Below are positions 7,342 to 16,193 of a DNA stretch of 64,000 bases, piece by piece; the first letter of the stretch is position 1, and the number at the start of each line of letters is the position of its first letter. The DNA is from Rhodopseudomonas rhenobacensis (lineage in GTDB: Bacteria > Pseudomonadota > Alphaproteobacteria > Rhizobiales > Xanthobacteraceae): NCBI RefSeq assembly GCF_014203125.1, contig NZ_JACHIH010000002.1, forward strand, positions 248,001-312,000, in the 5' to 3' direction. A program made the translations under genes and the position numbers. Below the pieces are notes generated by a model that was not told the DNA's origin, made no database searches, and saw only the letters and a program-made list of their open reading frames with translations.

Positions 7342-9810
7342 TCACTTCTCCAGCACCTCGCGGATCTTCTCCGCGAGCTGATCGAGCGTGAACGGCTTGC
7401 CGATCAGTTGCACGCCCGGATCGACCACGCCGTTATGCACCACGGCGTTGCGGGTGTAGCCGGTGGTGTACAGCACCTTCAGTTCCGGCCGTCGACGACA
7501 GGCCTCGTCGGCGAGTTGCCGGCCGTTGCGGTCGGGCATGATGATGTCGGTGAACAGCAGCGCGATGTCGGGGTGGGCGTCGAGCAGCGCCAGCGCCGCC
7601 TGCGCGCCGTCGGCCTCGATCACCCGATAGCCCAGCGTGCCCAGCGCCTCGAGGCTGAACTGCCGCATCGCCGGCTCGTCTTCGACCACCAGGATCAACT
7701 CACCGAACGTCCCTGCCGCGCCGGCGTCCGCCACCGCGCGCGACGGCGGATCGTCGCCGCCATTGAACATCCGCGGCAGATAGATCTTCACCGTGGTGCC
7801 CTGCCCGGGCTCGGAATAGATTTTGACGTGACCGCTGGACTGCTTGATGAAGCCGTAGACTTGGCTGAGGCCGAGCCCGGTGCCGCGGCCGACCTCCTTG
7901 GTGGTGAAGAACGGATCGAACGCCCGCGCCATCACCTCCGGCGCCATGCCGCGGCCGGTGTCGGTGATGGCGATCATCACGTACTGGCCGGCGCAGACGC
8001 CGAAATTCGCCAGCGCATAGGCGTCGTCGAGATGCGCGTTCTGGGTCTCGATGGTCAGCCGGCCACCGCCGTCCATGGCGTCGCGGGCGTTGACGGCAAG
8101 GTTGAGCAGCGCGCTGACCAGCTGGTTGGGATCGGCGTGCACCCGCCACAGCCCGCCAGCCAGCACGGTCTCAAGCCGCACATCGCCGCCGATCGAATGC
8201 CGCAACAGCTCCGAGGTTTCGGCGACCAGCCGGTTGGCATCCAGCGTTTCCGGCTTCAGCGGCTGCTGCCGCGAGAACGCCAACAGCCGCTGGGTCAGCG
8301 CCGCGGAGCGCTTGGCGCCGTCCATCGCGGCGTCGATGTAGCGCCGCACCGCCGGGTTGGGGTCGTTGATCTTGCGATCCAGCAACTCCAGCGAACCGAT
8401 AACAACCGCCAGCATATTGTTGAAATCATGCGCAATTCCGCCGGTGAGCTGGCCGATCGCCTCCATCTTCTGGGACTGCCGCAGCTGCGCTTCGGTGGCC
8501 AGCAGGGCGGCGGCCTGCGCCTTCTCGGCGGTGATGTCGCGGCCGTAGGCATAGATCAGATGGTCCTCCAGGCTGGTGTTCCAGGAGATCCACACCACCT
8601 CGCCGGCCTTGCTGAGGTAGCGAATTTCGAACGCTGTCAGGTCGACCGCCTGATTGACCGTCTCCAGGCCGGCCTCCGCGGCCGGCAAGTCATCGGGGTG
8701 GATGAAATGCCGGAAGCTGCGGCCGACCACCTCGTCGGCGGCATATCCGAGAATCCGGGTCCAGGACGGGCTGACCGACTGGAAGCAGCCGTCGGAGTCC
8801 ACCACCACCAAGAGGTCGCGCGAATTGACCCAGATCCGGTCGGCGCGGCGGCGCTCCGACGTCAAGGCCTCGACGTTGGACAGCGCGCCGGAAATCTGCC
8901 CGGCCAACAGCTGCGCGAAGCCGACGATATCCGAATCGTGCGGGCGGTACGGGTTGAGACCGAGAACCAGCGCGCCGAAATCCCGGGAGCCTTGCGCGAT
9001 CGGCAGCACCAGCGCGTCGCAAGGCGGCCGGTCCCAGGCGCCGAACGGCAGCGCCACATCCAACGCCGCCAGCGACACCCGCCGGGCGCTGGCGCCGCCT
9101 TCGAACCCGCGCAGCGGCCAATCCACCGCCAGCAGCGGCGCGGCGTCGCCGCTGCACGGCTGACCGCGCCAGCCGCCGACGTGGTCGCGCAGATAGATCA
9201 GGCCGAACGGAAAATCCTTGCGATTGAGCGTCAGCGCCGCGTGGAGTTCGGCCACCACCTGGTCGGCGGAGCGGATGCCGAGCAGGCCGTCGGCCAACGC
9301 CCGCAAGGTGTTGAGCCGACGCTCGCTGATCACCCGCTCGGTCTCTTCGGTGACCACGCACATCAGCCCCTCGGTGAGGCCGCTGTCGCCGCGCAGCGGA
9401 CTGTACGAGAAGGTGTGGTAGGTCTCTTCCGGGTAGCCGTTGCGCTCCAGCAGCAGCATTAGCGCCTTGTCCCAGGTCGCGACGCCGTCCACCATCACCG
9501 AGCGGATGCGGTCCTTGACGGCGTCGAACACCTCGCGCCAGACCTCGCGCATCGGCCGGCCCAGCGCCGCCGGATGCTTGATGCCGAGCGTCGGCACATA
9601 GGCGTCGTTGTAAAAGAACGCGAGATCCGGACCCCAGCCCAGCCACATCTCGAACCGCGAGGCCAGCATCATGCGCAGCGGGATCTTGAGGCCCTGCGGC
9701 CATGTCTGCGGCGGGCCGAGCGGCGTCGCGGACCAGTCGTGGCTGCGCATCAACTGGCTGAGTTTGCTGTCGCCGGGGAAAATCTCGTCGAGAATGTGCG
9801 GTGACGTCAA
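7342..9810 (-). CDS. Hybrid sensor histidine kinase with PAS, GAF, PAS and receiver
   Basis: A cytoplasmic hybrid kinase of 822 residues with no transmembrane helix. In order: a PAS-like sensor (about 25-155), a GAF-like domain (about 170-320), a second PAS (about 325-435, with GRSFRHFIHPDD), HisKA with His461 in GGIAHDFNNML, HATPase (N-box NLAVNARDAMDGG, DTGRGM, GTGLGLSQVYG), and a C-terminal receiver (about 700-820) with phosphoacceptor Asp in LLFTDIIMPD and Lys in IGKPFT. The start is a TTG at 9810, preceded by GGAAG at 6-base spacing. The architecture resembles light- or redox-sensing kinases, but no chromophore-binding Cys motif (such as GRNCRFLQ) is seen. It is encoded alone and its output partner is unknown. 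Confidence 0.88.
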   Translation of the reverse strand: MTSPHILDEIFPGDSKLSQLMRSHDWSATPLGPPQTWPQGLKIPLRMMLASRFEMWLGWGPDLAFFYNDAYVPTLGIKHPAALGRPMREVWREVFDAVKDRIRSVMVDGVATWDKALMLLLERNGYPEETYHTFSYSPLRGDSGLTEGLMCVVTEETERVISERRLNTLRALADGLLGIRSADQVVAELHAALTLNRKDFPFGLIYLRDHVGGWRGQPCSGDAAPLLAVDWPLRGFEGGASARRVSLAALDVALPFGAWDRPPCDALVLPIAQGSRDFGALVLGLNPYRPHDSDIVGFAQLLAGQISGALSNVEALTSERRRADRIWVNSRDLLVVVDSDGCFQSVSPSWTRILGYAADEVVGRSFRHFIHPDDLPAAEAGLETVNQAVDLTAFEIRYLSKAGEVVWISWNTSLEDHLIYAYGRDITAEKAQAAALLATEAQLRQSQKMEAIGQLTGGIAHDFNNMLAVVIGSLELLDRKINDPNPAVRRYIDAAMDGAKRSAALTQRLLAFSRQQPLKPETLDANRLVAETSELLRHSIGGDVRLETVLAGGLWRVHADPNQLVSALLNLAVNARDAMDGGGRLTIETQNAHLDDAYALANFGVCAGQYVMIAITDTGRGMAPEVMARAFDPFFTTKEVGRGTGLGLSQVYGFIKQSSGHVKIYSEPGQGTTVKIYLPRMFNGGDDPPSRAVADAGAAGTFGELILVVEDEPAMRQFSLEALGTLGYRVIEADGAQAALALLDAHPDIALLFTDIIMPDRNGRQLADEACRRRPELKVLYTTGYTRNAVVHNGVVDPGVQLIGKPFTLDQLAEKIREVLEK

Positions 9811-10007
9811 ACGGCGCTTCCATCCATCATCGGCTTAGTGAGTTTCTTGCTTCGTCCCTCATAGCAGAGCGCCGTCGCGCCGCCCAGTCGTTGCGCCACG
9901 GCGGTTCTCCGCGGGGCTGGAAATGCCGACGCAGCAGTGTCAGTCTAACGAGCGCCGCCTGATTGCAGTCCGACCGCCCCGATATCGTTCGCCGAGGAGT
10001 CCACACC

Positions 10008-10718
10008 ATGCCAGCCGAAGCCTTGCAGATCGGTCTGTTGCTGTTTCCGAACCTCACCCAGCTCGACCTCACCGGCCCGCTGCAGGTGTTTTCGCGGATC
10101 CCTGGCGCGACGGTGCATCTGGTCGCCAAAACGCTTGCGCCGGTGCCGAGCGACACCGTGCTGGCGCTGCTGCCGACCACAACCTTTGCGCAATGCCCGC
10201 AGCTCGACGTGATCTGCGTGCCCGGCGGCGCCGGAACCGACGAATTGCTCGGCGACGACGAGACGCTGGAATTCTTGCGCGGCCAGGCGGCCGGCGCGCG
10301 CTTCGTCACCTCGGTGTGTACCGGCTCGCTGGTGCTCGGCGCGGCGGGACTCTTGCGCGGCTATCGGGCGACGTCGCATTGGTCGGCGATCAAGCATCTC
10401 GCGGCGTTGGGCGCGATCCCGACCGAGACGCGGGTGTGCATCGATCGCGATCGCATCACCGGCGGCGGGGTCACCGCGGGAATCGATTTCGCACTCACCT
10501 TGGCGTCGATCCTGGCCGATCGCACCACGGCGGAAGCGATCCAGCTGATATTGGAATACAATCCGGCGCCGCCGTTCGACGCCGGCTCGCCGGCCTCTGC
10601 GCCGCCCGCGGTGGTGGCGATGTTGGATCAGCGCCTGGTGGCCGCGCGGCAACGCCGCGCCGATGCGGTCAGCCGCGCCGCGGCGCGGCTCGAGGCCGCA
10701 GCGTCCGCTCAGGCCTGA
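10008..10718 (+). CDS. DJ-1/PfpI family protein (isonitrile hydratase-like)
   Basis: 236 residues with the DJ-1/PfpI alpha/beta fold. The nucleophile elbow is Cys104 in TSVCTGSLVLGAAG, followed by the RATSHW motif of the isonitrile hydratase/ThiJ group. The N-terminal acidic position reads LTQLDLTGPLQ, with Asp20. The start at 10008 is chosen because GAGGAG lies 8 bases upstream; an in-frame TTG at 9963 has no such site. The substrate cannot be told from sequence: relatives include isonitrile hydratases and the sensory halves of GlxA-type regulators, but no AraC DNA-binding domain follows. The 3' end overlaps the convergent NDUFA12-like gene by 10 bases. Confidence 0.82.
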   Translation: MPAEALQIGLLLFPNLTQLDLTGPLQVFSRIPGATVHLVAKTLAPVPSDTVLALLPTTTFAQCPQLDVICVPGGAGTDELLGDDETLEFLRGQAAGARFVTSVCTGSLVLGAAGLLRGYRATSHWSAIKHLAALGAIPTETRVCIDRDRITGGGVTAGIDFALTLASILADRTTAEAIQLILEYNPAPPFDAGSPASAPPAVVAMLDQRLVAARQRRADAVSRAAARLEAAASAQA

Positions 10719-11119
10719 GGAGTCCAGGGCTGGTAATCGCCGGTCGCCTTGGGGCGGCGACCGCTGGCCAGTGTCGAGCCCGACGGCCGATACGCGGCGG
10801 GGGTGCCGGTCAGGTTCGGCTGATGCGGCTTCTGCCATTCCCGCGCCGTGTAGGTCTCGGCGGTCGGCGGAACGTCGACGGTGTGATGCAGCCAGCCGTG
10901 CCAGGCCGCCGGCACCGTGGTGGGGTCGGCGTAGCCGTTATAAAGCACCCAGCGCCGCTCGAAGCCCAGCGAGGCGTCGATCGCGCCGTTCTTGGTGCGG
11001 AAATAGCGATTGCCGCCCTCATCGGTGCCGACCAGCTCGCCGAACCGCCAGGTCCACAGCTGCGTGCCGAACGTGTAGCCCGACCACCAGGTAAAAAACC
11101 GAAGCAGAAACAGTTTCAT
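10709..11119 (-). CDS. NADH:ubiquinone oxidoreductase NDUFA12-family subunit
   Basis: 136 residues, homologous to the mitochondrial complex I accessory subunit NDUFA12 (B17.2), which alphaproteobacteria keep. Hallmarks are the aromatic N-terminus (FFTWWSGYTFGTQLWTWRFG), GTDEGGNRYFR, RRWVLYNG and the invariant aromatic run AAWHGWLHHT. The C-terminus is short and Pro-rich. The ATG at 11119 gives the normal family length; longer readings extend into noncoding DNA. It probably associates peripherally with complex I on the cytoplasmic side of the inner membrane. It converges on the DJ-1 gene, and the last 10 bases of the two genes overlap. Confidence 0.9.
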   Translation of the reverse strand: MKLFLLRFFTWWSGYTFGTQLWTWRFGELVGTDEGGNRYFRTKNGAIDASLGFERRWVLYNGYADPTTVPAAWHGWLHHTVDVPPTAETYTAREWQKPHQPNLTGTPAAYRPSGSTLASGRRPKATGDYQPWTPQA

Positions 11120-11286
11120 AGCGCGCTTCCGTGTGACCGCCGAAACACCCTGATGCCACCGGTTGGCAGCAATGTCCAGTCCGCCGCGCAATCTGCGCCG
11201 GCCGCGACCGGATGGCAAATCCAGCGTCTCATTCATGCCGCGTACACTTACGTGAGCGCACATTGCCGTAGGCACGAAAAACGCCA

Positions 11287-11311
11287 GGAACGTACCGCGC
11301 CCATGGGGGTT
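11287..11311 (+). promoter_or_regulatory. Candidate EcfG-like promoter of the second BA14K gene
   Basis: GGAAC at 11287-11291, 16 bases, GGTT at 11308-11311, ending 27 bases before the ATG at 11339. This is the same -35, spacer and -10 pattern as upstream of the BA14K gene at 7228. Confidence 0.45.
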
Positions 11312-11338
11312 GAACGTTCCCGTATTCAGGAGCCGACC

Positions 11339-11932
11339 ATGAGTAGTTTGAAGATTTTGAGTTCTGCCGCCTTCGCGGCCATGCTGGCGATCTCGCTGCC
11401 GGTGATCGGGGCGACGGAAGGTTACGCCCAGGGACCGGCGATGGGCCCTGGAGGCGGTGGCGGCGGCGGAGCACGCGGCGGCGGTGGGCCGGCGTTCGGC
11501 GGCGGCGGTGGCGGCCCCCGCATGGGCGGTGGCGGTGGCGGTCCCCGTTTTGGCGGCGGCGGTGGCGGCGGCCCGCGCTTCGGTGCGGGTGGTGGCGGTC
11601 CGCGCTTCGGCGGCGGTGGCGGCCCCGGCCCGCGCTTCGGTGGTGGCGGCCCGCGCTACGGCGGCGGCTACGGTTATCATCGTGGACACCGCGGCTGGGG
11701 CGGCGGCGGATTCTATCCGGGCCTCGCGGCCGGAGCCTTGATCGGTGGCGCGATCGCGGCGCCCTACGCCTACGGCGCGGACCCGTACTACTATGACGAG
11801 GAACCGACCGTGGAGATCGTGCCCGATGTTGGCGGTGACAGCGTCGCCTATTGCACGCAGCGCTATCGCTCCTACGATCCCGCGTCGGGAACCTATCTTG
11901 GCTATGACGGCTTGCGGCATCCCTGCCCGTAA
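11339..11932 (+). CDS. Glycine-rich BA14K family protein
   Basis: 197 residues, exported. The signal peptide is at about 1-30 (FAAMLAISLPVIGATEGYAQ). A low-complexity Gly-rich block (about 35-115) is built on repeats of the type GGGGGPRFG. A His/Arg/Gly segment follows, then a glycine-zipper-like hydrophobic stretch (LAAGALIGGAIAAPYAYG), an acidic linker, and the C-terminal BA14K signature YCTQRYRSYDPASGTYLGYD. ATG at 11339 follows AGGAG by 6 bases; upstream in-frame extensions cross the promoter region. A strong terminator follows the stop. It is a paralogue of the gene at 6806. Confidence 0.88.
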   Translation: MSSLKILSSAAFAAMLAISLPVIGATEGYAQGPAMGPGGGGGGGARGGGGPAFGGGGGGPRMGGGGGGPRFGGGGGGGPRFGAGGGGPRFGGGGGPGPRFGGGGPRYGGGYGYHRGHRGWGGGGFYPGLAAGALIGGAIAAPYAYGADPYYYDEEPTVEIVPDVGGDSVAYCTQRYRSYDPASGTYLGYDGLRHPCP

Positions 11933-11957
11933 CCGCATCGCCCAAGACGATTAGCAG

Positions 11958-11990
11958 GAGCGGCGCAATCACTTGCGCCGCTCTTTTGTT
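11958..11990 (+). terminator. Intrinsic terminator after the BA14K gene
   Basis: GAGCGGCGCAA (11958-11968), loop TCAC, TTGCGCCGCTC (11973-11983), followed by TTTTGTTGTT. An 11-bp perfect stem with a U-rich tail. It argues that the next gene does not start at the TTG at 11986, which lies in the tail. Confidence 0.9.
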
Positions 11991-12117
11991 GTTGATCAGG
12001 AACTTGAAGCTGCGGGCTCGACAGCGATTTCGGCAAATAACAACACGGAACCGCCTGGGCGCATTGCCGCACCTGCGGCAGAAAAACCTTCGGTTCAACA
12101 ATTTGGGCGTATTCTCG

Positions 12118-14406
12118 GTGGATAACAGCCGACGAATCGATTCAGGACCGCTCCGATTGCATGATCTTGCCTCACGCACGGCCGGGCGACTGGCCACCTC
12201 GTCGCTCACGTTGCGAAGTTCCACCGCGGCGCTGGCGCTGCTGATTGGACTCGGCGCGCCGCTCGACGGCTTCGCTGCGGCCGAGGTTCCGGTGCCCAAG
12301 CCGCGGCCGATCGCCCGCGGCGTGGCGCCGAAAGCCGCACCGCCCTCGCTGTCGCACGCCCCGGTCCGAGGCTCGCGGCCGGTTGCGGCCGCGCCAAAGC
12401 GGGCGCTCGACGCAGCGACCCGCCAGCACGCGACGCTGCCGACCAAGCCTGAGCGCAAACCGATGGCGCCGGCCGCGATGGCCGCGACGTCGAGCACGCC
12501 GCAGGGCGATATCGCGGCGGTCGAGAACGTCATCGAACTGATCCGCAACCGCAAGCCGGGCGACGCCACGGAACTGGCCGCGGGGATTTCCGATCAGGTC
12601 GCGCGAAAACTCGCCGAATGGCTGATCCTGCGCAGCGACGACAACGGCGCTACCGTCGAGCGCTACCGCGCCTTTCTCGACGCCAATCCGAGCTGGCCGT
12701 CACAGACCTTCCTGCGCCGCCGCGCCGAAGCCGCGCTGTGGGACGACCGCCGCGACGACTCGACCGTGCTCGGCTACTTCCAGAACGAGACGCCGCTCTC
12801 GGCGAAAGGCCGGCTGTCGCTGGCGCGGGCGCTGCTGGCGCGCGGCGACCGCCGCGAGGCCGAGCGGCTGGTGCGCGAAGCCTGGCGCGGCGATTCGATG
12901 ACCGCCGACACCGAGGCCGCGGTGCTCGATCAGTTCGGCCCGCTGCTCAGCGGCGGCGATCACAAGGCGCGGATGGACTATCTGCTGTACGGCAGTGACA
13001 GCGACGCGGCGCTGCGCGCCGCCAAGCGGCTCGGCGCCGCGCATCTCGCGCTGGCCAAGGCCCGGCTCGGCGTCAACCGCAAGGCGTCGAACAGCAAGGC
13101 GCTGCTCGACGCGGTGCCGGACGAACTGCACAGCGACCCCGGCTACCTGTTCGCCAAGATCCAGTATCTGCGCCGCGAGGAACGCTTCGCCGAGGCGGCG
13201 CAGCTGATGCTGGCCGCGCCGCGCGATCCCGGCCGGCTGTACAATCTCAACGAATGGTGGGTGGAGCGCCGGCTGCTGACGCGCAAGATGCTCGACGTCG
13301 GCGAGCACCGCACCGCCTATCTGATCGCCCGCGACGCCGCGCTGCCGTCGCGCGACATCTACAAGACCGAGCAGGAATTCACCGCCGGCTGGATCGCGCT
13401 GCGGTTTCTCAAGGACCCGGCCACCGCCTCGCAGCACTTCGCCCGGATCGGCGTCGGCAGCGTCAACCCGACCGCGCTGGCCCGCGCCGGCTATTGGCAG
13501 GGCCGCGCCGCCGAAGCCGCCGGCCGCAGCCAGGAGGCGCGCGCCGCCTACGCCGCGGCGGCCGAGCAATCCACCAGCTATTACGGCCAATTGGCGCGCG
13601 CCAAGCTCGGGCTGCCGCAGATCGAGCTGAACGGCGCGCCGGCCAGCCGCACCCGCGGCGTCGAGCGGCTGGAAATTGTTCGCGCGGTGGCCTTGCTCTA
13701 TGCGCTCGACGAGCGCGACATCGCGATCCCGATCTTCGGTGACATCGGCGAAAACGGTGATCCCGACGCGCTGGTCGGCCTTGCCGAACTGGCGTCGCGC
13801 AGCGGCGACGCCCGCGGCATGTTGCTGCTCGGCAAGGCGGCGCTGAATCGCGGCCTGCCGTTCGAGCACTACGCCTACCCGGTCAACGGCATCCCGCCGT
13901 TCAAATCGATCGGGCCGGAGGTCGACCGCGCCGTGGTCTATGCGATCGCCCGCCAGGAAAGCGCGTTCAACCCCGCGGTGGTGTCGCCGGCCAACGCCTA
14001 CGGCCTGATGCAGGTGACGCCGGACGCCGCCAGATATGTCTGCAAGAAGTACGGCGCGAGCTTCGATCTCGCCCGGCTGAAAAACGATTCGGTTTATAAC
14101 GCCGCGCTCGGCGCCGCCGAACTCGGCGGCCTGCTCGACGACTATCGCGGCTCCTACATCATGACTTTTGCCGGCTATAATGCCGGGCGCGGCAGCGTGC
14201 GGAAATGGATCGAGCGCTACGGCGATCCGCGCGATCCGCAGGTCGATGCGGTCGACTGGGTCGAGCAGATCCCGTTCGCCGAGACCCGCAACTACGTGCA
14301 GCGGATCATGGAGAACCTGCAGGTCTACCGCGCCCGGTTCGGCGGCGGCTCGCGGCTGCAGATCGAGGCCGACCTGCATCGCGGCGCCAGCGCCAGCGTC
14401 GAATAG
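12118..14406 (+). CDS. Soluble lytic murein transglycosylase (SLT family)
   Basis: A periplasmic enzyme that cleaves the MurNAc-GlcNAc bond of peptidoglycan with 1,6-anhydro formation. A hydrophobic signal segment (ALALLIGLGAPLDGFAAA) is followed by a Pro/Ala-rich linker and a long alpha-helical superhelix of the Slt70 U/L-domain type. The C-terminal SLT catalytic domain holds the catalytic Glu in IARQESAFNPAV, then AYGLMQVTP and FAGYNAGRG. The start is uncertain. The frame is open from 11986, but that lies in the upstream terminator. Candidates are GTG 12118, TTG 12157 (AGGA 9 bases upstream) and TTG 12211, all of which keep the signal peptide. Confidence 0.88.
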   Translation: MDNSRRIDSGPLRLHDLASRTAGRLATSSLTLRSSTAALALLIGLGAPLDGFAAAEVPVPKPRPIARGVAPKAAPPSLSHAPVRGSRPVAAAPKRALDAATRQHATLPTKPERKPMAPAAMAATSSTPQGDIAAVENVIELIRNRKPGDATELAAGISDQVARKLAEWLILRSDDNGATVERYRAFLDANPSWPSQTFLRRRAEAALWDDRRDDSTVLGYFQNETPLSAKGRLSLARALLARGDRREAERLVREAWRGDSMTADTEAAVLDQFGPLLSGGDHKARMDYLLYGSDSDAALRAAKRLGAAHLALAKARLGVNRKASNSKALLDAVPDELHSDPGYLFAKIQYLRREERFAEAAQLMLAAPRDPGRLYNLNEWWVERRLLTRKMLDVGEHRTAYLIARDAALPSRDIYKTEQEFTAGWIALRFLKDPATASQHFARIGVGSVNPTALARAGYWQGRAAEAAGRSQEARAAYAAAAEQSTSYYGQLARAKLGLPQIELNGAPASRTRGVERLEIVRAVALLYALDERDIAIPIFGDIGENGDPDALVGLAELASRSGDARGMLLLGKAALNRGLPFEHYAYPVNGIPPFKSIGPEVDRAVVYAIARQESAFNPAVVSPANAYGLMQVTPDAARYVCKKYGASFDLARLKNDSVYNAALGAAELGGLLDDYRGSYIMTFAGYNAGRGSVRKWIERYGDPRDPQVDAVDWVEQIPFAETRNYVQRIMENLQVYRARFGGGSRLQIEADLHRGASASVE

Positions 14407-14575
14407 GGTTTTTCCCGCCCGGCCGGCGAAGCCGCGCCGCGCGGCCGCCGCGGATGGTGCCCCGGCGGCACCGTCACCCTGCCTGAAAGCCCACGAATTG
14501 CCCGGCTCGCGGAGCCGATGCAGGCCGGCGTTATGCCGGCGCAGCGTGCGGCCCGGAAAATCAGCACCTTACGCA

Positions 14576-14607
14576 AGGAAAAACCCCCGGCGGTGTCCGC
14601 CGGGGGT
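14576..14607 (-). terminator. Intrinsic terminator of the porin gene
   Basis: Read on the minus strand: a GC-only stem (CCCCCGGCGG / CCGCCGGGGG) with a 3-base loop, followed by TTTTTCC. It lies 54 bases downstream of the porin stop codon and is strong and typical. Confidence 0.9.
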
Positions 14608-14660
14608 TCGAGATCAAATCCGATTAGATCAAATCCGATGCGTCCTTGCGAACGATCCGA

Positions 14661-16193
14661 TCAGAAGTTGCGCTGAATGCGGATGTTGCCGCTCCAGGTG
14701 TCCTGGTCCTTCAGCTCGTAGATGCCGATCGGCTTGGTGCCGACCGCAGCCGGAACCGCGACGACGCCGGAGTTCTTCTGGTCGAGATAGGTGTACATCA
14801 CTTCGCCCGACAGGGTCAGGTTCTTGACCGGAGTCCAGCGGGTGACGACACCGACCTGCGCGATGTTGAAGTCCGGATTGCAGACCGCGGGGGCAAGACC
14901 AGCCAGCGCGCTCGCGGCGCCCAAGGCAGACGCGCCGAGCCCGGTACAGATCAGGTTCGAGGCGGTGCCGTTGTAGTCGATCGAGGTGTAGGCCCCGAAC
15001 AGCGACGACGACCAGTACGGGCTCCAGTTGTGGTTGAACGCACCACGGACGCCCCACAGCGAGGTCTTCTCGATGCTGGTGCCGTTCGCAAAGACGCCGT
15101 CCGAGGACGACCCGAAGAAGAGGCTCTGGTAGGCGCCGGGGATCCCGCTGTTGCCGTAAGCAGCGAAGCTGTTTCCGGACACGCCGCCGAGCACGTAACG
15201 GGCGGCGCCGTTGGAGTAGCCGGCCGACACGTTGATGCTGTCGCCGGGGCCGGTCGGAATGTTCTTGAGCGACAAGGCAACCTGCACCGCATAGCCCCAG
15301 GTATCGCTCGGATGGCCGGTGGTTTCGTTGGCCGGGTTGTAGTAGCTGGCGCGAACCTGGTGCGCCGCGGCCGACAATTGGAACAGGCCCCAGGCCTGGT
15401 CGACGCGCAGCTGACCGACGATGTCGGGGATCTGCGTGCCGGCGTAGGAGTTGGTGCCGGGAACGCCCTGAACCAACGCCACAGCCGCTGCCCCGCCGAT
15501 AGCCGCAGGGGTTGCGCCGGTGAAGCCGGTGCCGGAGGTGTTGTAAAGGCCGGGCTGCAGGTAGCCGTAGGGGTCTTCCAACGAGATCGCGGCCGAGATG
15601 CCGTTGCCGAACTGTGCGGTGTAGGCAATCTGGTTGATGCCGGTGACGTCGTCGTAGCCGCCGAGCAGGTAGGAGGTGTTGTTGCCCGGATAGCCCGACC
15701 ACGGCGCGTCGAACTGCGAGACCGCCTTACCGAAGGTGAAGCCGGCGAACTGCACGAAGGCGTAGTACACGCCGAGACCGCCGACCGGATCGGTGCCGGC
15801 GACTTGGCCGGTGCCGGTGGTCCAGTTGAACACGGCGTCGAAGTAGGTGCGGACCACGCCGTATTCGGTCGCGGTGCGGGTGTCGATGTTGAGATCCTGG
15901 CGGGAGCGGAAGACGTAGTCGTTCTTCAGGCGGTTGCCCTGACCGGCGTTGCCGTCCCAGTTCGGACGGTCATAGGCGCCCGAGGTGTTGATCGAGACGT
16001 CGGCGCGCAGATAGCCGCCGATCTTGATGCAGGTGTCGGTGCCGGGGATGTAGTAGAAGCCCGCGCCGTACAGCGAGCAGACCTTCACGTATTCGACCGC
16101 CTTGGCCTTCAACGGAAGATCAGCGGCCTGGGCGCCACTCATCGCGACCAGGGCCGCCGCCGAGCCGAGAACAAGGCTCTTAACCATCTTCAT
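14661..16193 (-). CDS. Omp2-family outer-membrane porin
   Basis: A trimeric-type general porin of 510 residues allowing passive diffusion of small solutes. The signal peptide is about 22 residues (SLVLGSAAALVAMSGAQA, cleavage AQA-ADLP). The mature N-terminus ADLPLKAK...VEYVKVCSLYGAGF is typical of rhizobial/Brucella porins, with a short Cys-bounded loop (VCSLYG...TDTCIK). Alternating beta-strand patterns continue to the terminal strand GNIRIQRNF, ending in Phe. ATG at 16193 is chosen because GGAGG lies 5 bases upstream; the longer TTG reading at 16205 begins inside that ribosome site. A strong terminator follows. Confidence 0.93.
   Translation of the reverse strand: MKMVKSLVLGSAAALVAMSGAQAADLPLKAKAVEYVKVCSLYGAGFYYIPGTDTCIKIGGYLRADVSINTSGAYDRPNWDGNAGQGNRLKNDYVFRSRQDLNIDTRTATEYGVVRTYFDAVFNWTTGTGQVAGTDPVGGLGVYYAFVQFAGFTFGKAVSQFDAPWSGYPGNNTSYLLGGYDDVTGINQIAYTAQFGNGISAAISLEDPYGYLQPGLYNTSGTGFTGATPAAIGGAAAVALVQGVPGTNSYAGTQIPDIVGQLRVDQAWGLFQLSAAAHQVRASYYNPANETTGHPSDTWGYAVQVALSLKNIPTGPGDSINVSAGYSNGAARYVLGGVSGNSFAAYGNSGIPGAYQSLFFGSSSDGVFANGTSIEKTSLWGVRGAFNHNWSPYWSSSLFGAYTSIDYNGTASNLICTGLGASALGAASALAGLAPAVCNPDFNIAQVGVVTRWTPVKNLTLSGEVMYTYLDQKNSGVVAVPAAVGTKPIGIYELKDQDTWSGNIRIQRNF

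Noticed and set aside
7312-9462. 716-codon plus-strand frame opposite the hybrid kinase
   Set aside because: Same antisense effect; the real gene on the minus strand has all kinase motifs.
11440-11690. Regularly spaced repeats resembling an array
   Set aside because: They are in-frame glycine codons of a coding region, with no spacers of constant length, so not CRISPR.
11229-12569. 446-codon minus-strand frame across the BA14K gene and transglycosylase start
   Set aside because: Low-complexity Arg-rich product that crosses a terminator and two real genes.
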